Made by a program: the position numbers and the translations under genes
Notes under the pieces: generated by a model
Told to the model about the DNA's origin: nothing
The model's input: only the letters and a program-made list of their open reading frames with translations
Databases searched by the model: none
In this document: positions 34,545-45,773 of the stretch, one piece after another
Numbering within the stretch: position 1 is the first letter of the stretch
Layout: each line of letters starts with the position of its first letter
Assembly (NCBI GenBank): GCA_007922225.1
Contig: ML680098.1
Span: 5,129,679-5,193,678, forward strand
Length of the DNA: 64,000 bases
Origin: Emydura subglobosa
Lineage: Eukaryota > Chordata > Testudines > Chelidae
Reading direction: 5' to 3'

Positions 34545-35250
34545 TTGAGAAATTGGAGGGAGTTCAGATACAAGTTAAAAAAATGATTAAGGGGACTGAT
34601 TTATGCGGAAAGATTAAGAGAGGCAAATATAAATAGCTTGGCTAACTGAAGATTAAGTGAGGCGCATGATAACAGTCTATAAATATATGGCTGGTATAAA
34701 CACTAAGGAGGGAGAAGAATTATTTAGCTCAGTAAAAGTGAGTATAACTAGGAGTAATGAGATGAAATTAAGAGAGAAAATTTAAGATGGTTATCAGGAA
34801 AAAGCTTCCTGAGAGTGAGAACTAACAGACTGTGCAATGGCCTCCCATGGGAGATTTCGGTGGACGTAATATTTAGTGTTGCTCTCAGGAGTGACACTGG
34901 TTGAAGAGCAGGCTCCATGCTTTTGTTCGTTACACAAAACACTTTGCTCAGACAATATTTGTTCAGGCCTTTTGGAAACAACTAGTCCACGCTGGAGATG
35001 CTCAGGAGCTTAACACAGGCCTGGGCATAGCCACTCATACACTATCATTTCAGCATCTCACTTGCACAACCACTCCCATATTTGTTACTTGATACCATTC
35101 AGTGGAGAGGGAGCTCCCATTACTTGGGACATTTAAAACTAGATTGGACAGGCACTAGAAAATGAACTGTAAGATATTGGCTTGGGGGGATAGATTAGAT
35201 GACCTCAGAGGTCCTTCCCTTCCCTAATTTATGTGATTCTATGATAAATA
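34545..35250 (+). pseudogene. CR1 LINE 3' end, interrupted by an insertion
   Basis: This is the last part of CR1 ORF2 and the 3' UTR. 'ttggagggagttcagatacaa' corresponds to the '[15 protein letters not shown]' region, heavily decayed and full of stops. 'cagactgtgcaatggcctcccatggg' corresponds to 'RLCNGLPW' near 34830. After an interruption (34865-35097) the UTR resumes with 'cccattacttgggacattta', 'gattggacaggca', 'agattagatgacctcagaggtccttccctt' and ends in the CR1 terminal 'gattctatgat'. It was 5' truncated and then hit by another element. Confidence 0.85.
34865..35097. mobile_element. 233-bp insertion inside CR1, target duplication ttcRgtgga
   Basis: CR1 homology stops at 34864 and resumes at 35098-35106. 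The flanks are 'ttcggtgga' (34856-34864) and 'ttcagtgga' (35098-35106), a 9-base near-duplication with one mismatch. The insert starts 'cgtaatatttagtgttgctctcagg' and ends 'gttacttgatacca'. Terminal inverted repeats are weak. An 8- or 9-bp duplication suits a hAT or Mutator-like element. The family is not identified, and there is no coding region. Confidence 0.6.
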
Positions 35251-35254
35251 CTCT

Positions 35255-36605
35255 GCTTTTGCTAGAGATTTGTCAAAATTATAATGATTGTAATAATCAT
35301 GATTAGATACAACAGTTTTCTACCAAATTAGATGGCTAATACAGTCTTTGCCCTCATTCTTTTTCCCCTTCTGCAATTAACTCTACTGAACTCTGGCTCA
35401 AGAATGCATGTAATCTCTCTTGGAAGGTCTTTTTCCTAATCCTCTGTGACAAGCCTCACAGCATGTTTGATATGGAATCCAAGAAGAGATGACTCTGTGA
35501 TTAGAGACGTGTATAGCAGACTACTTTCTGAAGCCTACTGTGTTCTGTTTATAGTTACTGCAGGTTGAGGGATGTCCATTTTTTTTTTTTTTTTACACTA
35601 AACTCCCAAAGTTCTCGAGCAGAATGATTGCAGGAACTGTCCAAATCTGTAGCATTAGCAAGAATTGATCCTTCAGACACCAAGTTGTCTTATTTCTCAA
35701 TAGTTATAATTTGGACCTGCCATCGTCTCTGTGTCAAGGCCCCAATACTTCATGTGGAGCCCTATAACACAGCGACAATGTAAGATCTTTTTGGCTGATC
35801 AAGTTTTTGGCTGACCTTAGTTATCAAGCAAAGGGAACTCAAGTCAACTGTCAGATCCCATTCCCGTAACTATACACACGTCATTCTTCAATGATGCATT
35901 TGATAAGCGAGAAGTTAAGTTAAATAAATAAATAAAAAACATACAGAGGAACCACTTTGGTTGGTATTAAAAAAAATTAAATCAACCTGATAGGAAAGAA
36001 ATAAAAATCAACGGGGAAAGAAAGATCATCTTCAAACTAAGTGACTGTGTTAGAAATAACGGATGGTGAAAGACAAAAATTGTAAAATAGAAAGTGTACA
36101 TGAAAGTGACCCTTTAAGCAGATCAGCTTGATGAGAAGGTGAATAGTTTAAACTAAGTCTCTTATAAAATATCTTCATTTTTTTAAATCCAGTGACTATA
36201 GAATTACAGAATAAAACTATATAATATATATAAAATGTAGAATATGCATATATGTGAGTGAGAGAAAGAACGTTTAAAAGTACAGACTCAAAAACTTTCT
36301 AACATATTGTGGATGAGTAAATCTCTGTATGAAACAATCTCTTTTGGTTTAATTGAAATATGGCTTCTTCCTGAATTTACAACAGCTGAGATGAAGGGTA
36401 TAAAGTAGCTAATCAGTTGGGAGACTAATCAATCCTAGGAAAATTATAGTGAACAGCTGTAAAGAATATATAGTGTGGCATAATTATGTGTATATACCAT
36501 CCTTCTGATATGCAAAGGAATGAAAATATAAACCACTCATCTTTTTACAAATAAATATACCCCCATAGTTAGCATTTGGTTGCAATCAGGAACCTATCTA
36601 GCCAT
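35255..36605. other. Unassigned AT-rich non-coding DNA
   Basis: A very AT-rich stretch with a T16 run at 35580-35594, an AAAT run near 35923-35940 and a TA-rich patch at 36215-36260. No gene, RNA or mobile element was recognised. Confidence 0.5.
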
Positions 36606-36609
36606 TCAG

Positions 36610-36797
36610 GACAGGATTCTCAAAGGTAATTAGTGATTTTGGATGTCCAGAATGGAACACCTTAAGAGGGTCTAACTTTGAAGAGAGTGGATAATCAGCA
36701 CATTCAGAAAATCAGACCCCTTTGAGCTGCCATGAGTGGGGCACCCAAAATTTGATGCACCTAAAGTCACTAGCCGCTTTGGAAAATTTTGGTCTTA
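36610..36797 (+). repeat. Recurrent 'ttctcaaaggtaatta' fragment
   Basis: 'caggattctcaaaggtaattagtgattttggatgtcc', 'aacaccttaagagggtct', 'tcagaaaatcagacccctttgag', 'gtggggcacccaaaatttga' and 'aagtcactagccgctttggaaaattttgg' make a fuller copy of the family seen at 15237 and 31225. Its ends are partly complementary to each other ('ttctcaaaggtaattagtg' and 'agtcactagccgctttgga'), suggesting a large imperfect palindrome. Confidence 0.65.
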
Positions 36798-36915
36798 GTG
36801 TTCAACCATTACCATGGTAACTAGACCATATATTGACATCAATATACTATAAAGCTGTGTGTGCGGGTGGCAGGGGGGAAGTGCCACTAACAGCAACCAA
36901 CCACTTGTTCAAAGT

Positions 36916-37315
36916 TCATGGACTCACAGATTTTAAGGCAAGAAAGGACCATCATGATCTTCTAGTCTGACCTCCTGCACATCACAGGCCACAGAACCTC
37001 ACCCACCAACTCCTGTTATAGACCCATAACTTATGGCTGATTTATTGAAGTCCTCAAATCATGATTTAAAGACTTCAAATTAAAGAGAATCCACCATTTA
37101 CTCTAGCTTAAACCTACAAGTGACCCATGACCCATGGTGCAGAGGAAGGCAAAAAAAAAATTCCAGGGTCTTTACCAATCCTTCTAGGCCCCAAATATGG
37201 CGATCAGTTGGACCCTGAGCATTTCGGCAAGACACAAAAGCCAGACACCACAGAAAGAATTATCTTCAGTAACTCAGAACCCTCCCCATCTAGTGTCCCA
37301 TCACTGGCCTTTCAA
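36916..37315 (-). repeat. CR1-family 3' UTR
   Basis: The minus strand ends in the CR1 terminal pattern: plus-strand 'agattttaaggcaagaaaggaccatcatgatcttctagtctgacctcctgcacatcacaggcc'. It is preceded by the conserved long 3' UTR of this chelonian/crocodilian CR1 subfamily ('cctcaaatcatgatttaaagac', 'gagaatccaccatttac', 'gcagaggaaggcaaaaa', 'gtaactcagaaccctccccatctagtgtcccatcac'). No ORF2 remains. It is a different subfamily from the copies at 26440 and 62029. Confidence 0.85.
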
Positions 37316-37319
37316 GTAG

Positions 37320-38940
37320 TTCAAGGAGAGTCTAATCCAAAATCCACCAGTCAACAGATAGGCTTCCATTGACTTTGAAAAGTTTGGATCACTCCTTTAA
37401 GAGTTGTCTGAGTTATTATTGAATAAAATAATTGTATTAAAAATTAGATGAAATGGCAGAGACAATTAGAGCTGGGTGAGAAATTTAAAAATTTTAACAA
37501 AAAAAAAAATCAAACTTGCAAATTTCAATTTAAAAAAAATCACAATGAAAACTTGGGACATTTTTTGACCCATTTATCAATCAGTTCCACTTCAAGACAA
37601 AGACTTTGTCTACTTCTGTGTTTGAACAGCCTGTGACACAATGGTTCCCTTACCCAGAATACAGAGTCTAGCTACTACTGTAGTATAACCATTTAATAAT
37701 AATAATTTATATAATTTGATTTATTAAAGGCAAACAATAAAAAACACACACAATTCTAGCACCTAAGCAATTAATTAAACATATACAAATATAATGATGA
37801 CAACAATTACCCAGAATTCCTATGCGAGGGACAGATGAGGAAGTTGAGTGGGTGCATTCCATTTTCCTAGTTTAGTCAAGAATCTCGTGTAGGTTAGTTC
37901 ATTCTTAACAGGGTTTAAACTGTAACAATCTTCCAATTACCCCTTCCAGGATAGCATCAGAAATAAAGTGGGAAGATAACCAGCTATCAATATATCTACC
38001 ACCATAAATGCACAAGACACATTGCAGACATACAACAACAAAAAAACAAGGCTCCTGCCCTCCTCCTTTCAGAGTTTGATCAGGCCTGAGAATCATGCTT
38101 TGTTTGGACAATCTTCCAGATAAAGAGATAAAAAGACAAATAAGGGGATAGAAAAGGATGCAATGTGAAGAAAGGTCCAAATGGATCCCTTACACAAAAA
38201 TATCTCGATATGGGACAGGAAACTCCATGAGGTTCCCTTGCAGTGTGTCTGCTCCATTTTTCTATCAGGTCTTTGTCACTTCATCTTGGAAGAAACAGAA
38301 GGATCCAATTCGCAAATCCCACAGATCACCAGGGATTAGTATGAGAAGCCAGAGCTATCCATAAAGAGACTGTCAATGCTGGCAGTTATTCCAGTTGGCC
38401 CATGTCAGCAATGTGGTCCCCTGCTGCTCCAAGGACCCACTCCTCCCCGTTAAGGAGGGATTCCCTCTGTGCCACAGAAAGTTAACTTAATCCCAAACTG
38501 TCCTAACTTCCTTCTCCAATTTCCTCAGGATCAGCTGTGAACAATGCGCATCTCTCTGACCTGTTTCCCCAGACTACCTATTTCCCAACCCCTCTCTCCA
38601 TAGACTCCCAGAGAACAAGGGTCAAAAGACGTCATGGAGATAGGTAGCTCTGTCCCCACCCTTTGCACATGGGAGGTGTATGATTCACAAACAAATGGAT
38701 GCATGGATCAGTCAGCCCTAGTGACTGAGCACTTCTGTACAATACAAAAATGTATCAATGATGCTGTGAACATGCCACCTCTGAAGGAGATTTCTCATAG
38801 AATTTAATCTGAAATTGCCTTCCCCAAATATTATTTTTCAGAAATAGGTTAAAATTGGTATATCTCCATTAAGCCACTAAAGACAAAATCTTTACATCAG
38901 AAAACTAGTTTTACTTACCTCTTTACTATCTGTCTGAGCC
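37320..38940. other. Unassigned non-coding DNA
   Basis: Between the CR1 3' UTR and the Penelope-like element I recognise no gene or element. AAT and AC-rich patches occur at 37694-37760 (aataataataattta, aaaacacacacaa). Confidence 0.45.
37500..37513. repeat. A-tract
   Basis: An A-rich run (aacaaaaaaaaaaatc) within AT-rich unassigned DNA. Simple sequence only. Confidence 0.6.
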
Positions 38941-38949
38941 AAGATCTCC

Positions 38950-40845
38950 AGTGGTTAGACTAAAACAATGAGTGTCCTGTAGCACCTTAAAGACTAACAA
39001 ATTTCTGCGGGCATAAGCTGCAACCCACTTTGTCAGATGCATGAAATGGAAATCACAGATAGGGAGGTATATATATACATCCAAGGGTGAGAAACATAAC
39101 AATGGGGAGGGCAAGTGCTAAAGTCAATTCAGTTAGGGTAGATGAGGCCTATTCACAACCATTGATTAGAAGATGAGAATGTGTGAACAGTGACAATTAC
39201 TTCTTGTAATGAGATAACCATTCCAAGTCCCCATTCAGACCCAGTTTGATTGTGTCAAGTTTGCAGATGATTTCTAGCTCAGCAGTTTCTCTTTGAAGTC
39301 TGTTTTTGAAGTTTTTTGTAGAAGTATGGCAACTTTCAAGTCAGCTACAGAGTGTTCTCGGAGGTTGAAGTTTTCTCCGGCTGGTTTATGGATGTTGTTA
39401 TTTTTTATTTTTGATTTGTGTCCATTTATTCTTTTGCATAGTGACAGTCCGGTTTGGCCAATGTACATGGCAGAGGGGCATTGCTGGCACATGATGGTAT
39501 ATATTACATTAGTAGATGTGCAGGTGAATGAGCCCCTTATGGTGTGGCTGATGTGGTTAGGACCAGTGATGGTGTCACTAGAGTCGATGTGTGGGCAGAG
39601 CTAGCAACGGGTTTTGTTGCAGGGGTAGGTTCCTGGATTGGTCTTCTTGTATGGTGTACGGTTGCTGGTAAGTATTTGCTTCAGGTTGGGGGGCTGTCTG
39701 TAAGCAAGGATAGGTCTGCCTCCCACAGCTTGAGTGAGTGAGGGATCATCTGCTAGGATAGGTTGTAGATCCTTAATGATGTATTGGAGAGATTTTAACT
39801 GGGGACTGTAAGTGATACCCAGTGATGTTCTGTTGTTTTCTTTATTGGGTCTGTCCTGTAGTGGGTGACTTCTGGGTACCCGTCTGGCTCTGTCATTTTG
39901 TTTCTTCACCTCTCCAGGTGGGTATTGTAGTTTTAAGAATGTTTTATGGAGATCCTGTAGGTGTTTGTCTCTGTCTGAGAGATCAGAGCAAATCCTGTTG
40001 TGTCTTAAGGCTTAGCTGTAGACAATGGATTGTCCAGGGTGGAAGCTGGAGGCATGAAGATACGTATTGCGGTCAATTGGTTTTCAGTATAGGGTGGTAT
40101 TAATGTGACCATCATTTATTTGTATTGTAGTGTCCAGGAAGTGGATTTCTTGTGTGGACTGGTCCAGGCTGAGGTTGATAGTGGGATGAAAATTATTGAA
40201 ATCCCAGTGGAATTCTTTGAGGGACTCTTTCCCGTGGGTCCAGATGATGAAAATGTCATCAATGTAGCGTACGTAAAAAAGAGGTGCTTGGGGACGAGTT
40301 TCGAGGAAGCGATGTTCTAAGCTAGCCATAAAAATGTTGGCATACTGTGGGGCCATGCAGGTGCCCATAGCAGTGCCACTGACTTGAAGGTATAGATTGT
40401 CTCCAAATCTGAAGTAGTTGTGGGTCAGGACAAAGTCACAAAGTTCAGCTACCAGGTGTGCCATATCATCATCAGGGAGAATGTTCCTGATGGCTTGTAG
40501 TCCCCCTGTGTGTGGAATGTTTGTGTAGAGAGCTTCTACATCCATAGCGGCTAGGATGGTGTTTTCTGGGAGATCACCGATGATTTGTAGTTTTCTCAGG
40601 AAGTCAGTAGTATCACAAAGATAGCTAGGAGTGCTGGTGGCATAGGGCCTGAGGAGAGAGTCCACATAGCCTGACAATCCTGCTGTGAGAGTACCAATGC
40701 CTGAGATGATGGGGCGTCCAGGATTCCTGGGTTTGTGGATCTTGGGTGGCAGATAAAATAACTCTGGTCGGGGTTCAGTGGGTGGTCCGTGTAGATTTGT
40801 TCTTGGTGTTTCTTTAAGGTAGTGGTTAGACTACTCCATCCTCAT
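38950..40845 (-). pseudogene. Penelope-like element (RT + GIY-YIG endonuclease), 5'-truncated
   Basis: Penelope-like elements encode a telomerase-like reverse transcriptase fused to a GIY-YIG endonuclease. Reading downward, 40841-40084 is one open frame with 'ELFYLPPKIHKPRNPGRPI', 'AMDVEALYTNIPH' (motif A), 'QVSGTAMGTCMAPQYAN' (motif B) and 'FYVRYIDDIF' (motif C with both aspartates). After a frameshift near 40084 and a stop near 40014 comes 'YLHASSFHPG', then 'DRARRVPRSHPL' (from 39909). One in-frame TAG at 39599-39601 separates this from the endonuclease 'CTSTNVIYTIMCQQCP' and 'MYIGQTGLSLCKRINGH' (39274-39600). The 3' tail at 38950-39060 matches the sauropsid Penelope-associated 'gttagtctttaaggtgctac' sequence. 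Homology stops at 40845, so the N-terminus is lost. It resembles the Neptune group of turtles and fish. It is inactive. Confidence 0.92.
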
Positions 40846-41169
40846 TAAGGCAATGTTCATGTGGAAGCCTGAGACAAGACTACAGGGTTTAGAGCAAGAT
40901 TGTTTTGAGATCCTAAGCCACACTCATATACGGTGTGTCTACGATAGAAGTTATGGCTCTGTTTCAGCAATTGGAGTTAACCAACATGGACATAAATGGT
41001 AATTTAGGCACTCCACAAATATTTGTTCCATCACACAAACATTTATGGCTTACCCTAGGGCTGAGTCAGGAACAAACGCTTGTGGAATGCTAGTACCTAG
41101 AGCAGTATTTACAATCGTATTAGTGAACTCAGATTAATTAACAAGATCACAAATTCTAATCTCAATAGA

Positions 41170-41235
41170 TCCTTACTGTGTGACCTTGGGGAAGTCACTT
41201 GGTCTTCTTGTTTCTCCAACAAAGCATTGGGTGGA
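41170..41235 (-). repeat. Small MIR-like fragment
   Basis: 'ccttactgtgtgaccttggggaagtcacttggtcttcttgtttctcc' is the reverse MIR box 'gtgtgaccttgggcaagtcacttaa ... ctcagtttccc'. Only this piece is recognisable. Confidence 0.6.
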
Positions 41236-41339
41236 AAGTAAAAATGCCACTGAATTTTAGATACTGCACTGGATTAGCTTTCCTACATTAATAAAGCCAA
41301 ATGAAAAAACTAGTCTTGTTTATCAAAGCATACGGTTTC

Positions 41340-41640
41340 CTTTCACACTGACTTTGTCCTGCGATAGGGCCCGATCTTCAAAGATGATGGAAGCCTCCTA
41401 GGAACCGATGAGCAGGCTCAACTTTCAATCAAGCTAAAGAGAGAGGAGGACATTCAGCATCCTGTGGGATCAGGCCCTTACCCTTACCAATTATATGCCT
41501 GTATTCAAGGTACTGGAGGCAGACTCAAAGCATCTGAGTAAGAAGTTGAACCTCAGCTGGTGTAAATCAACATAGCTCCATGGAAGTCAATAGACCTACT
41601 CCAATTTACATCAGCTGAGGATCTGGCTCAAAATATTGGC
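41340..41640 (+). repeat. Two recurrent interspersed fragments
   Basis: 'cctgcgatagggcccgatcttcaaagatgatgg' and 'ggatcaggccctta' resemble the 'cccgatcctgc' repeats. From 41550 'gaacctcagctggtgtaaatcaacatagctccatggaagtcaatagacctactccaatttacatcagctgaggatctggc' is the best copy of the 'acaccagctgaggatctggccc' family, whose two ends are themselves inverted (cagctggtgtaaat / atttacatcagctg). Confidence 0.65.
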
Positions 41641-41644
41641 CGTC

Positions 41645-42600
41645 TACTACAAAATGGAAAACTCCGAAAAGATGCTGGAATGTTGTTATAAAAAGCTCAA
41701 AGGCCTGGGAATTAATGGTTTCATTTCCTCCATTTCCATTCCTATCAATTGCTCTGAACCTTACAGAGGTATGTGACTATGACCCCAACAATTAGTAGCT
41801 CATCGTTTTTCATTTACCTCATTATCCATGCTTTCTACTCCCTCTAAAGAAACAAAAGCAGTATGAGGAAGACAACTGACCTAAGCAGTTAAAGATAAAT
41901 CAGCTTCACATGTTTTAACTTGAGAAATAGTGGAATCATTACAGTTTTTATAGAGATAACCATCATGAACTTTGCAAACTAAATTTCAGTCCACTAAACT
42001 CTCCTGAATATCTTTTCTTATGGATTACAGATAGGGCCAATAATGGTACTAAATATGACAATTTATTTGGATACCCAGAAATCCTCAGATTAAGTTCCAC
42101 ATGATGGACTCTTATTTAAACAATGAAGTAAAAGATCCAAGGTAGCTCATGGGGAACATTTAGAGAGCTGGTTAAAAAAAAAACTACACGTGAGAAAAAT
42201 ACATGTGACTGAAGGGCGAAAAATGAGGTCCTAGGAAGGTCAACGAGCAGGACATGTTCAAACCTTTTTTGGGAGGGGGAGTTTTATTGCATATAAATGA
42301 TGTAATTAATGGGAGTATAATACACAATTTGGTGTTAAGGAGTGTAGAGAATATAGATAAGACAGTAAGTAAAGTTAAAAAAGAATGGTCTCTGCTTTAT
42401 AAAAAGATCCAACGAAAAAATTAAACCTAATAGGCAACTTTAAGCTACAAATTAAGACCATCCAGCTCAAAATAATACACATTAATACAAATCTTTGAAG
42501 TGGGACAGGAGAAGAGATTAATGGATTTGGAAAAACAATTGGATTCTTTAAAATTTTCATGACAATAAGAAAATGCAATGTAAGAGTTGGATAATGGAAA
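41645..42600. other. Unassigned non-coding DNA
   Basis: AT-rich unassigned DNA. Between about 42160 and 42560 it reads somewhat like a worn LINE 3' half ('aagtaaagttaaaaaagaa...'), but no reading frame or motif supports this. No gene is recognised. Confidence 0.4.
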
Positions 42601-42658
42601 GAACTGATCTCAGTTATATGGGTGTAAATCCAGTGGCTTCAGAGTTACTCTGGATATA

Positions 42659-42864
42659 CATCGACTGCTTCCCTTCTGCGCGTCATCTTCACTGCACTGC
42701 ACTGCACTGACTGGAACCATTGATGCAGCGCTACGCCACTTGAAGGGGTGGATTACCAGGGTCGACTTCCTGATCGATTGAGCGGGTCTACACTGACTGC
42801 TCAATCGATCCAGAAAGATCTATCTGACGGTGACGACTTTGCCGCCGTCAGTATAGATATACCC
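42659..42864 (-). mobile_element. TTA-flanked MITE, family 1, copy 2 (truncated)
   Basis: On the minus strand it starts GGGTATATCTATACTGACGG with TTA outside it (42865-42867) and follows the copy at 3774-4065. It includes the internal hairpin 'gatcgattgag ... ctcaatcgatc' (42770-42810), the block 'ccacttgaaggggtgg' and 'gcagcgctacgcc'. Homology is lost near 42659, so the far terminus and its TTA are missing. A short 'cactg' triplication lies at 42691-42710. Confidence 0.75.
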
Positions 42865-42869
42865 TTAGG

Positions 42870-45475
42870 TTCTCAGGTCCAAACAAAGCATGACTCTTAG
42901 GGTCTGACCAAGCTCTGCCTGGCTCAGAAGGCAGGAAAAGGGAGGAAGCCAAAGTTGACTTTGTGTTATCTTTTGGCTCCTGGCACAATTTAGAGAATCC
43001 TCATGGAATCTCTCATTTGTGCCCAGCTGCAAACTACCCAAATTGGCCATCTCTGGCACCTAGAATGGCCAGAGTTTTACTTTTGCTCTGGCAACATCCC
43101 CTTTCACCCAACCATCGGGAGCTGTGAGGATGCAGCAGACATTGCACCACCAAGAAAGTCCTCAGCTGTAATTCTATAGCACATTTCAACCAAAGATCGC
43201 AAAACATGTTACAAACTTAAGGCTTCTCTTGGTTGCTGTGTGGAAGGCACTCAGACAGTAAGGAGGAATGGATTAAGGCCTGTATCCAACTACATTTTAA
43301 GATGTGCCATTGACCAGCAAGTGTCCTGCTTGCCAATGGATTGAAAAACAGGCTAACCTCTCAAAGTGTTTTCAGTATGTGTTGATGAGACACAAATTGG
43401 CAGAGAAGAGGTTTCAGTGAATTTGCAGATGAAAATGTGTGGACGGAAATATTTTCTACTGCCAAGTAATTGTATATTCCTACATAAATCTGGAAAAAGC
43501 AATATTTCTACACCTGATTTTTTTCATTTATATTTTTGTGATATCTGAATCATCCTGATATAATTTTCGTGAACAGCACAATTTATAACGCACATACAGA
43601 ACCTCTTCCAGGAAACTTGGGACAAAGCCTCATTTACTTCTAAATAAAGGGTCTTTTGGTGATGATGCTATTAAGTTATGAATGTAATTTGACTTTGACA
43701 GTAAACTCATATCCGTTTCTGAAGATCAAGAGTTATGAGTTCAGTTAGAAGATGAGCTGCAAGGCTGTAAAAAGCTGTAAATGATTGCTCAGTTTGACAC
43801 AAATGTTTATATTTGTAACCTCTGAAAATGTGTATCTTCCAGAAAATGTTTCCAAGGGTTATTAAGAAATAACTTCGGACACTAATGGCTTTTTTCCAAA
43901 ATTATTTTCTTGTGGTTGTTTTGATATATTTCACTTGTTAATTGATTTATCTAAAAATAATTCAATTGTGTGCATATGTTTATAGCTGTATGGATGGTAG
44001 TGGATAGTAAAGTAGCACAGTCTTAACAATTTCATCATCATATTCCAATACTATCCAACTTTTCTCAAAGTTATAGTACTGACAGTAATATAAAAACAAA
44101 ACAAAAAACCCCCACAAAATTATAGGGCATGGAGAAGTAGGGAAGTGCATATGTAATTCTAAACACCAACAACATAGCTTTATCAGTAGCTAGAAGGGGA
44201 TCATTTTAATTAATCAAAAACTACTAAGTACTCTCTATTGGTGGATTAATGGCCCTCATCAGACTGGCAATTCATCACGAGATCAAAGGTCAGATAGCTC
44301 TACTGTTACGGCATCAGAGCTGTCCTCCTAACAGGTTGCTATTATAGCTGACATTGATCAGTGAATGAAACACCATGTCATTTTGAACATAAGGGATACT
44401 TAAGAGTGACCATCCCATATAGGATTTGCCTTGACACACCTCACTCAAAAAGTAACCATTGCTAGTAGCGCCTTATATATTTTGTGTAGACATGGACATC
44501 AAATCACAGTCAAGTAGTGCATTGTACAACATAATTTGTGCAAATGTCAACAATAAGCATCTCTGGAGCTTAGAGAGATGACTAGAAACATCAGTGGGAA
44601 GCTCTAAATAAGAACCATCAAGATGCGTATCTAGTTTCTGAATGCAAAAGTTCCACAGCAGTCAAATATTACTGATGCTCATAAAAAACATTTGGAAGCG
44701 AGAAACAGTAATTAAGACATACACACACAATCCCCAGACAACCTGACATGCAGACCACTCTATGATTTTCACTGAGAGATGAATGGAGTTGGAAGTTAAC
44801 AGAAAAACTATCTGGAACTATGTTCTTCTTAAATAGGTAAAAATATAGGACCTATCCAAAATATCTCAATTAGTATTAAAAACATGCATGGACAATTTCT
44901 TGTCATTATGGTAGATAGTTTAGTAAATTGTTCATTAATAATAGATGGTCTTTCATTTTATTAAGGCAATGCAATTTCATTAAACAATGCATGCTGGTGC
45001 AAAACTGTAAAATAGATGGTGACTGAGCTAAAGGTACAGGGCAAGGTAATCCAAACAAACTTTGGTTGTCCTGCCACGCACAAATATTTTTATTCTTAGG
45101 GCTGACTTCATACAGAATGCTGGTCATATAATAAATTTAACATTAGGACATTACTACCTTGAGTGAAACCCAAACACAGTGTTTGCATTGGAAGATCCTA
45201 ACGAGGCCAGTCATTTAAATGGATAGGATTCAGAACTGAGACCCAGAAAAAACATTCCTTCTGGTTACAAGCCATGGCATCATTGGGAGTTCCAACCCAA
45301 TTAACCAAAATCTAGCTGAATGACAGATACCCTGCACTACTCAAGGAACTAAAAAGTATCAGAATAATCACCTACATAATAATCATTGGAAAGTTGATAC
45401 TGGTTTTAAAACATGACTTATCTGGGATGAGTTAAGTTAGAGAGCAGAAGTTTTGGGAGGTAGTCTTTGCAAGAA
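42870..45475. other. Unassigned non-coding DNA
   Basis: No gene or clear mobile element. A MIR-like scrap ('ctatagcacatttcaaccaaagatcgcaaaacatgttacaaac') lies at 43173-43215. The rest is AT-rich unique-looking sequence with short frames. Confidence 0.45.
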
Positions 45476-45480
45476 ACTTA

Positions 45481-45773
45481 GGCCTAGTCTCACCTAAAAA
45501 GTTAAAGTTGACCAAGCTACGTTGCTCAAAGGTGTGAAAAATCCACACCCTTCAACAAAGAGCAGTTAAAGTCAACCTAAGGCTGGTGTAGACAGTGCTA
45601 CATTGATGGAAGAATTCTTCTGTCAATCTAGCTACCGCTCTTGGGGAGGTGGATTAACTACAGCAATAGGAGAACTCCCAACAGCAGAGGTCATGTCTAT
45701 ACTGAAGCACTACAGAGGAGCAACTGGAGTGCTGCAGCTGTGTCACTGTTGCGTTTCAAGTGTGGACAAGCGC
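45481..45773 (+). mobile_element. TTA-flanked MITE, family 2, copy 2 (full length)
   Basis: This 293-bp element starts GGCCTAGTCTCACCT and ends AAGTGTGGACAAGCGC, with exact TTA on both sides (45478-45480 and 45774-45776). The inverted ends correspond to GGCCTTGTCTACACT and GCGCTTGTCCACACT. Internal palindromes include 'aaggtgtgaaaaatccacaccctt' (45529-45552). It matches 8377-8656 in block order. PIF/Harbinger origin is inferred from the TTA duplication and the G-rich termini. No transposase is present, and the 63-codon frame inside is chance. Confidence 0.85.

Noticed and set aside
39293..40320. Plus-strand frames of 70-103 codons across the Penelope region
   Set aside because: They are antisense shadows of the minus-strand RT and GIY-YIG coding sequence.
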